Shown: one piece after another, positions 58,859-64,000 of the stretch
How the letters are laid out: the number at the start of each line of letters is the position of its first letter
Position numbering within the stretch: position 1 is the stretch's first letter
Assembly: GCF_029836165.1 (NCBI RefSeq)
Contig: NZ_JAOEBG010000003.1
Span: forward strand, 1-64,000
Reading direction: 5' to 3'
Length of the DNA: 64,000 nt
Source of the DNA: Pseudomonas sp. GD04091
Lineage (GTDB): Bacteria > Pseudomonadota > Gammaproteobacteria > Pseudomonadales > Pseudomonadaceae
The notes under the pieces: generated by a model
The model's input: only the letters and a program-made list of their open reading frames with translations
Told to the model about the DNA's origin: nothing
Database searches by the model: none
Program-made: the position numbers and the translations under genes

Positions 58859-59779
58859 TCAGACTCCCTGAGGAATCTCCTCGCCACCCAGCGCCTCGAA
58901 CAGCGCCGGCAGGAACTCGGTGAAGGTCATCATCATCAGCGTGAAGCTGGCGTCGAACTGCTGCTGGGCCTCGTCGCCGCCATCCTGCTCGGCCTGTTCC
59001 TGCAGCAGTTCCTCGAACTTCAGGCGCTTGATCACGGTCTTGTCGTCCAGCACGAACGACAGCTTGTCCTGCCAGGCCAGGGCCAGCTGGGTGACCACCT
59101 TGCCGGTGCTCAGGTGCAGCTGGATTTCCTCGCCGGTCAGATCCTGGCGCTTGCAGCGCACGATGCCGCCGTCTTCGCCGGTGTCGCGCAGTTCGCATTC
59201 GTCCAGTACATAGAAGCCTTCGGCGGCCTGTTGCGACTTGACCCAGTCGGTCATGGTCGCCACCGGGGCGATCTTCACGGTGACCGGGCGCACCGGCAGC
59301 GAGCCCATGACTTCACGCAGGGTCGACAGCAGGTCCTCGGCACGCTTGGCGCTGGCCGAGTTGACCAGGATCAGGCCCAGGCGCGGGGCGATGGCGGCGA
59401 AGATCATCGAGCGGCGGATGAAGGCGCGCGGCAGGAAGGCCTGGATGATCTCGTCCTTTATCTGGTCGCGTTCCTTCTTGTAGACCTTGCGCATCTGCTC
59501 GGTCTCGATTTCCTCGACCTTTTCTTTGACCGCGTCGTTGACCACGCTGCTGGGCAGGATGCGTTCTTCCTTGCGTGCGGCGATCAGCAGGAAGTCACCG
59601 CTGACATGCACCAGGGGGGCGTCGGCGCCTTTGCCGAACGGGGCGACGAAACCATAGGTGGTCAGTTCCTGGCTGGCGCAGGGGCGGGCCGGCTTGCTGG
59701 CCAGGGCGGCTTCCAGTGCTTCAGGCTCGAACGGGACATCCTGGGTCAGGCGATAGGTCAGCAGGTTCTTGAACCACAT
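58859..59779 (-). CDS. rdgC: Recombination-associated protein RdgC
   Basis: RdgC is a ring-shaped DNA-binding protein that restrains RecA. The 306-residue product opens [17 protein letters not shown], as in known RdgC proteins, and contains [18 protein letters not shown] and [21 protein letters not shown]. Length matches the family (about 303). The ATG at 59779 has AGAGATTCCCCCT upstream. It is the first gene of a minus-strand pair with the BASS gene. Confidence 0.95.
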   Translation of the reverse strand: MWFKNLLTYRLTQDVPFEPEALEAALASKPARPCASQELTTYGFVAPFGKGADAPLVHVSGDFLLIAARKEERILPSSVVNDAVKEKVEEIETEQMRKVYKKERDQIKDEIIQAFLPRAFIRRSMIFAAIAPRLGLILVNSASAKRAEDLLSTLREVMGSLPVRPVTVKIAPVATMTDWVKSQQAAEGFYVLDECELRDTGEDGGIVRCKRQDLTGEEIQLHLSTGKVVTQLALAWQDKLSFVLDDKTVIKRLKFEELLQEQAEQDGGDEAQQQFDASFTLMMMTFTEFLPALFEALGGEEIPQGV

Positions 59780-59935
59780 GAGGGGGAATCTCTCCTTAAT
59801 GCATAAGGCGGGCATTATTCTCCGAGCGGTGCTTCCAGGCCAACCCTGTCAGAGGGCCAGTAGCGCCTTATGGAAGGAAAGAGCGAGCGGTTGCTAGGTC
59901 TTTGAAAGATCAGAAAAAAAATTTGAAAAAAGTGC

Positions 59936-59964
59936 TTGCCAGGGTGGAACGTCCTCCGTAGAAT
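59936..59964 (+). promoter_or_regulatory. tRNA promoter
   Basis: TTGCCA (59936-59941) and TAGAAT (59959-59964) have a 17-bp spacer. An A/T-rich UP-like stretch lies upstream (59910-59933) and a GCGCGCC discriminator follows, the form expected for a stringently controlled stable-RNA promoter. Confidence 0.8.
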
Positions 59965-59984
59965 GCGCGCCACACCGAGACGAA

Positions 59985-60060
59985 GGGTGATTAGCTCAGC
60001 CGGGAGAGCATCTGCCTTACAAGCAGAGGGTCGGCGGTTCGATCCCGTCATCACCCACCA
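59985..60060 (+). tRNA. tRNA-Val (anticodon TAC)
   Basis: The 76-nt cloverleaf has acceptor GGGTGAT pairing with ATCACCC, D-arm AGCTCAGCCGGGAGAGC, anticodon loop CTTACAA, T-arm GGCGGTTCGATCCCGTC and an encoded CCA end. Confidence 0.97.
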
Positions 60061-60073
60061 CTCGATGTATAGC

Positions 60074-60150
60074 GCGGCGGTAGTTCAGTCGGTTAGAATA
60101 CCGGCCTGTCACGCCGGGGGTCGCGGGTTCGAGTCCCGTCCGCCGCGCCA
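60074..60150 (+). tRNA. tRNA-Asp (anticodon GTC)
   Basis: The 77-nt cloverleaf has acceptor GCGGCGG pairing with CCGCCGC, anticodon loop CTGTCAC, T-loop GTTCGAGTC and an encoded CCA. It lies 13 nt after tRNA-Val, so the two are one transcript. Confidence 0.97.
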
Positions 60151-60194
60151 TATTCCAGCTTCCAGGGCCCACTGAACACCCGGAAGCCACAAAC

Positions 60195-60222
60195 AAAGCG
60201 ACCTTATGGTCGCTTTTTTTGT
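60195..60222 (+). terminator. Terminator of the tRNA operon
   Basis: AAAGCGACC pairs with GGTCGCTTT around TTAT, followed by a T-run (60213-60220). Confidence 0.93.
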
Positions 60223-60308
60223 TTCTGGCATTGCGCCAGAATGCCCCTGTCCGCCGCACGTGGCCAGCAGGCCCCGCGCCGGTTCTTATCGCAAGCACGA
60301 GACCGACC

Positions 60309-62015
60309 ATGCAGGATGCCAGCCTCTCTCCTTCTCCGATATACACCGCCCCGCTGCTGGGCATCGACCTTGGCACCACCAACAGCCTCATCGCTGTCTG
60401 GCAGGTAGGCGAAGCGCGGCTGATCGCCAACGCCATGGGCGAGGTGCTGACGCCTTCGGTGGTCAGCGTCGACGAGGATGGCAGCATCCTCGTCGGCCAG
60501 GCGGCCCGGGCACGGTTGACCACCCACCCGCAACGGACCGCGGCGGCGTTCAAGCGCTTCATGGGCAGCGACAAACGCTTCGAACTGGGTGAGCATCGCT
60601 TCACACCGGAAGAGTTGTCGGCGCTGGTGCTCGGCTCGCTCAAGCAGGACGCCGAAGCCTACCTGGGTTGTCCGGTCAGCGAGGCGGTGATCTCGGTGCC
60701 CGCCTATTTCAGCGACGAGCAGCGCAAACGCACGGTATTCGCCGCCGAACTGGCGGGGCTGAAGGTGCAGCGGCTGATCAACGAGCCGACCGCCGCCGCC
60801 ATGGCCTACGGCCTGCATGAACAGAAGTTCGAGCGCACCCTGGTGTTCGACCTGGGCGGCGGCACGTTCGACGTCACCGTGCTGGAGTACGCCCTGCCAT
60901 TGATCGAGGTGCATGCCTCCACGGGCGACAACTACCTGGGTGGCGCGGACTTCACCGAGGCATTGCTGCAAGCCTGCCTGCGCGACTGGGGCCTCAAGGC
61001 CGAGGATTTGCAGCCGCAGGCCCTGGCCAGCCTTCACGATGCCATCGAAGAGCTCAAGCGCACGGTGGGCGAGGGCGCTCGCACGCTGAGCTGGAGCAAT
61101 GACGGCCAGCCCCGGGAATGGTTGCTGGACGAGCAGAAGCTGCAGTCGATCTGGGCACCGTTGCTGGCACGGGTGCGCACACCGATCGAGCAGGCCCTGC
61201 GCGATGCGCGGTTGAGCCCACGTGAGCTGGACAGCCTGGTGCTGGTCGGTGGCGCCACGCGCATGCCCCAGGTCCAGCAACTGGTGGCCAAGCTGTTCGG
61301 GCGCCTGCCGTACCGTCACCTCGACCCGGACACCATCGTCGCCCTCGGCGCCGCCAGCCAGGCCGCCTGCAAGGCGCGCGACGCGGCGATCGACGAACTG
61401 ATCCTCACCGACGTCTGCCCCTATACCCTGGGCGTGGCGTCCTCCCGTGGCGAAGAGGTCAGCGGTGCCTTCTCACCGATCATCGAGCGCAACACGGTGA
61501 TCCCTACCTCCAAAGTGCAGCGCTTCTACAGCAGCCACCCCGAACAGAAATGCGTGCGCATCGCCGTGTACCAGGGCGAGCGGCCCTGGGTGCGCGACAA
61601 CATCCTGGTGGACAGCTTCGAGATTCCACTTCAGCAGACAGGCGAGATCCAGTCGCTGGACGTGCGCTTCAGCTACGACATCAACGGCCTGCTGGAAGTG
61701 GACGTGACCTTCCTCGAGAGCGGGCAGAAGCACAGCCACAGCATCGACCGCAGCCCGACGGGGCTGGATGCCGAGGCGCGCCAGGCCAGCCAGGAGCGCC
61801 TGGCGCGGTTGAAGATCCATCCGCGCGACACCTTGCCCAATCGCACGCTGCTGGCCCGCCTGGAGCGGGCCTGGATGCAGAGCTTGGGCGATGAGCGCGA
61901 GCTGATCGGCAGTTGGCTGGACGCCTTCAACGCGGTCCTGGCCGGGCAGCAGGCCAGCGAGATCAGTCGCCAGCGCCAGGCGCTGAGCCAGGCGCTGGAC
62001 GACCTGCGCTACTGA
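60309..62015 (+). CDS. hscC: HscC-like Hsp70 chaperone
   Basis: The 568-residue protein is a short Hsp70. The nucleotide-binding domain includes GIDLGTTNSLIAV (18-30), FDLGGGTFDVTVLEY and GGATRMPQV. The substrate-binding part follows about residue 380 but is truncated, lacking the long lid of DnaK, as in HscC (Hsc62). It probably works with a DjlB/DjlC-type J-protein, likely the convergent gene downstream. The ATG at 60309 is preferred; upstream codons run into tRNA flanking sequence. Confidence 0.92.
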   Translation: MQDASLSPSPIYTAPLLGIDLGTTNSLIAVWQVGEARLIANAMGEVLTPSVVSVDEDGSILVGQAARARLTTHPQRTAAAFKRFMGSDKRFELGEHRFTPEELSALVLGSLKQDAEAYLGCPVSEAVISVPAYFSDEQRKRTVFAAELAGLKVQRLINEPTAAAMAYGLHEQKFERTLVFDLGGGTFDVTVLEYALPLIEVHASTGDNYLGGADFTEALLQACLRDWGLKAEDLQPQALASLHDAIEELKRTVGEGARTLSWSNDGQPREWLLDEQKLQSIWAPLLARVRTPIEQALRDARLSPRELDSLVLVGGATRMPQVQQLVAKLFGRLPYRHLDPDTIVALGAASQAACKARDAAIDELILTDVCPYTLGVASSRGEEVSGAFSPIIERNTVIPTSKVQRFYSSHPEQKCVRIAVYQGERPWVRDNILVDSFEIPLQQTGEIQSLDVRFSYDINGLLEVDVTFLESGQKHSHSIDRSPTGLDAEARQASQERLARLKIHPRDTLPNRTLLARLERAWMQSLGDERELIGSWLDAFNAVLAGQQASEISRQRQALSQALDDLRY

Positions 62016-64000
62016 CCGTTGAGCCGCCGCAAGGTGGCCTGCAGACCGCCTTCCAGCGGTTCGGCCTTGCCCGGAGCGGGGCCATAGCGGTTCGGCAGCT
62101 TGTCCCCGGGCAGGCCCAGCAGGATCAGGGGCATCACCGGCAGCACGCGGCTGATCACCAGGACCAGCAGCAGTGCCGGCACGCCATGGCCCAGGTCACG
62201 CAGACGGCGCAGGAAACCACTGATCGACAGCACGCCCATCACTGCCATCAACGCCGGGACCTTGAGCACCAGGCTGCCGCACAAGGCGATGGCCAGCAGG
62301 TGCAGGGCGAAGCCGGTGCGGTTCAGGCGACTGTTGAGCCGCCAGAATGCCCACATCGGTGCGGGTTTCTCCTTGAGGTCGTTGCGCAGCATGCGCTCGG
62401 TCCACGACAGCACCGCCATGATCGCGCAGCGCAGGCCTGGGTCCTGCTGCGGATCGTCCTTGATTTTCTGCAGCGCACGCAGCGTGCGGGTCTTGGGCGG
62501 CGTGCAGGCGTTGAGCAGGCTGTCCAGGGCATCGATCACGTCATTGAACGGGCGACTGTCGATGCCCTGGGCGCGGACCGCATCGGCCGGTGGGTGCCCG
62601 ACCTTGCCCGCCACCAGCCCCCGCCGCAGCGGCTCGAACCACGCGCCGTGCATGTCCAGCGCCTCCAGGCGATTGCGCAGGCGCGTGCGTTGTTCGTCGT
62701 TCAGCGAGCGATCGTGATACAGCACGGCGCAGAACAGCAGGTAGCCCAGTGGATAGTCGCTGAGCAGGCTGCCATCGTCGTTGTCCAGGCAGGCCACCAG
62801 CTGCGCGGCGTCGGGCAGGCGAGCGCTGTTGACGGCTTGCTGCAGGGTCAGCAGGCGCCCTGATACCAGCGCCTGCAGCGGGTCGCGGGTATCCAGGCCG
62901 CCGAGCAGCCCGCCGTTGCCGTCGGGCGAGGCCTGGGTCTGCAACAGCAGCGCATGCAGTTTGGCGAACGGGTGTTCGGGCGGGTAGTGCAATTGCCCGG
63001 GCAATGCCGGGTCGATCAACGCCAACCAGCGCGAGGGCTGATCGACCAGGGCGAGCATGAACAGTTGCTGGCGATGCCAGGTCCACAGCGCGTCGCCCTG
63101 CGGCATCGGCGGTAGCAGGATCTCGTCCTCGGCCAGCCTGTCCTGCAGGTGCAGGGCGAACGGCACGGTGAACAGGCGGCGCATGTCGAACTGGCAGTTG
63201 AGTTCGTGCAGGGCCTGGGCCGAATAGACGCGCATGCGCCGCAGCCATTCACGGCAGACCGGACGGATGTCGTCTTCGTTCAGCGCTTCGGGCAGCATCG
63301 CGGCGGGATCATCGCTGGCGCAGAACTGCGCCAGTGCCTGGGCGACGGGAGCCTGTTCGAGCCACTGCAACTGCTGTGCGGCCTGGCGCTGGAAGCCTTC
63401 GAGGATCAGGGCGTCGAGCGCATCCTCGCCGGGCTGTCGGGCGAGGATCAGGCGTAGCAGCCCGGCCTCGCCGCGCTGCAGGGCCCAGGCTTGCCAATAC
63501 AGGTGGTGCAGGTCGCGGTCCTGCTGATCTTGCAGCAGCCAGGCGAGCAACGGCAGTTCATCGTCACCGTCCAGGCGCCAGTCGACGAAGGTGCCGGCGA
63601 TACCCTCCAGCTCCAGGCGCGCCGCTTCCGACCAGCGAGCCAGTGTCTGTGGCGTTTGCCCCGGGCTGCCCCAGGCCTGGGCGGGATCAGCCAGGTCGGC
63701 AGGCCAGGAGGACGGCGCGTGCAGGCGGTCGAACGCCTGGATCAGCAGGGGCAGACGCTGGGCCTGGTGACGGGCGCAGAGGTCGATCAGCCAGCGCTCG
63801 GCCAACGGGTGCTGGTGTTCGCGATACAGCCGCAGCCAGCAGTCCAGGGCTTGTTGCTCGGCGCCCAGGGCGTCGGCCTGGCACGCCAGCAGGTAGAGCG
63901 TGTCGGCGTCGTCGGGCGCCTGTCGCTGACGCGCCTGGAGCTGGGCGTGGAAGGTCTGGCTGGGGATGCCGGCCTGGCTGAACTGCACCAGCAGGCGCTG
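62009..64000 (-). CDS. Probable J-domain partner of HscC (5' end outside window)
   Basis: The reading frame stays open to the right edge: codons upstream of the GTG at 63988 encode QRLL and no start decides the N-terminus, so the gene is partial. About 664 residues are visible. The middle is helical and repeat-like, and the C-terminus has hydrophobic segments (ALHLLAIALCGSLVLKVPAL and ALLLVLVISRVLPVMPLILL) suggesting membrane anchoring. E. coli HscC works with DjlB/DjlC, which have N-terminal J-domains; that part would be off the edge. The stop overlaps the hscC 3' end by 7 nt. Confidence 0.65.
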   Translation of the reverse strand, partial: QRLLVQFSQAGIPSQTFHAQLQARQRQAPDDADTLYLLACQADALGAEQQALDCWLRLYREHQHPLAERWLIDLCARHQAQRLPLLIQAFDRLHAPSSWPADLADPAQAWGSPGQTPQTLARWSEAARLELEGIAGTFVDWRLDGDDELPLLAWLLQDQQDRDLHHLYWQAWALQRGEAGLLRLILARQPGEDALDALILEGFQRQAAQQLQWLEQAPVAQALAQFCASDDPAAMLPEALNEDDIRPVCREWLRRMRVYSAQALHELNCQFDMRRLFTVPFALHLQDRLAEDEILLPPMPQGDALWTWHRQQLFMLALVDQPSRWLALIDPALPGQLHYPPEHPFAKLHALLLQTQASPDGNGGLLGGLDTRDPLQALVSGRLLTLQQAVNSARLPDAAQLVACLDNDDGSLLSDYPLGYLLFCAVLYHDRSLNDEQRTRLRNRLEALDMHGAWFEPLRRGLVAGKVGHPPADAVRAQGIDSRPFNDVIDALDSLLNACTPPKTRTLRALQKIKDDPQQDPGLRCAIMAVLSWTERMLRNDLKEKPAPMWAFWRLNSRLNRTGFALHLLAIALCGSLVLKVPALMAVMGVLSISGFLRRLRDLGHGVPALLLVLVISRVLPVMPLILLGLPGDKLPNRYGPAPGKAEPLEGGLQATLRRLNGQ

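Noticed and set aside
59815..60054. 79-codon frame antisense to tRNA-Val
   Set aside because: It runs through the tRNA gene.
59985..60150. tRNA genes as an integration site
   Set aside because: No direct repeat of a tRNA 3' end and no integrase is visible; neighbours on both sides are core genes.

Overview
The window looks like core chromosome of a fluorescent Pseudomonas of the P. putida group. Support comes from uniformly high G+C, from REP-type inverted repeats with cores such as GCGGGCAAGCCCGC in many gene gaps, and from a gene order that I recall for that group: ldhA-gacS, cysM-rlmD-relA-mazG, purM-purN, hda, the cob operon, rmuC, a symporter-kinase hybrid, rdgC and hscC. The assignment rests on gene content and memory; no alignment was run. 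I see no prophage, integrase, insertion sequence or CRISPR array.

Layout. 1-7000: sprT, a Yip1-like membrane protein, ttcA, a Tag-like glycosylase, the minus-strand set arsC-wrbA-DUF2069, a thioredoxin-fold lipoprotein, a META-domain lipoprotein, a small Cys-pair protein and ldhA. 7000-12150: the hybrid kinase gacS, divergent from a response regulator/histidine kinase pair. 12400-18600: cysM, rlmD, relA, mazG and a DUF2058 gene. 18900-24730: purM-purN-DUF3108 on the minus strand, then DUF2066, a PerM-type permease and hda. 24850-29400: two tandem NlpC/P60 lipoproteins, then an 859-residue putative ADP-ribosyltransferase toxin that is the clearest accessory gene, then a convergent gene of unknown function. 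29535-38664: a promoter, a cobalamin riboswitch and ten tightly packed genes for the late steps of B12 synthesis. 38800-46180: a secreted GH5 glycosidase, a MarR/MFS unit with matching palindromes, a periplasmic glutathione peroxidase, a DUF2798/LysR divergent pair, a FadL-type porin and two small unknown genes. 46180-47120: a gene-poor stretch with an inverted pair of DnaA-box-like sequences. 47121-59800: a Sel1 protein, rmuC, the SLC5-type symporter/kinase hybrid (CrbS/MxtR type), two permeases, an MFS-PlsC fusion, a guanidine-II riboswitch with its SugE/Gdx exporter, a BASS transporter and rdgC. 59985-64000: tRNA-Val, tRNA-Asp, the Hsp70 homologue hscC and a convergent partial gene that is probably its J-domain partner.

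How the parts work together. The cob genes form one regulatory unit: B12 binding to the leader RNA should turn down a polycistron that adenosylates the corrinoid, amidates it, makes the aminopropanol arm and the DMB base, and joins them. The guanidine riboswitch and SugE form a second self-contained sensor/exporter unit. A MarR regulator, an MFS pump and two near-identical palindromes suggest a third. GacS, the RR/HK pair and the symporter kinase place three signalling systems in the window, and RelA adds the stringent response.

Most novel: the DUF6543-like N-terminus joined to an R-S-E mono-ADP-ribosyltransferase domain at 26277-28856, set alone among housekeeping genes with no obvious secretion or immunity gene.
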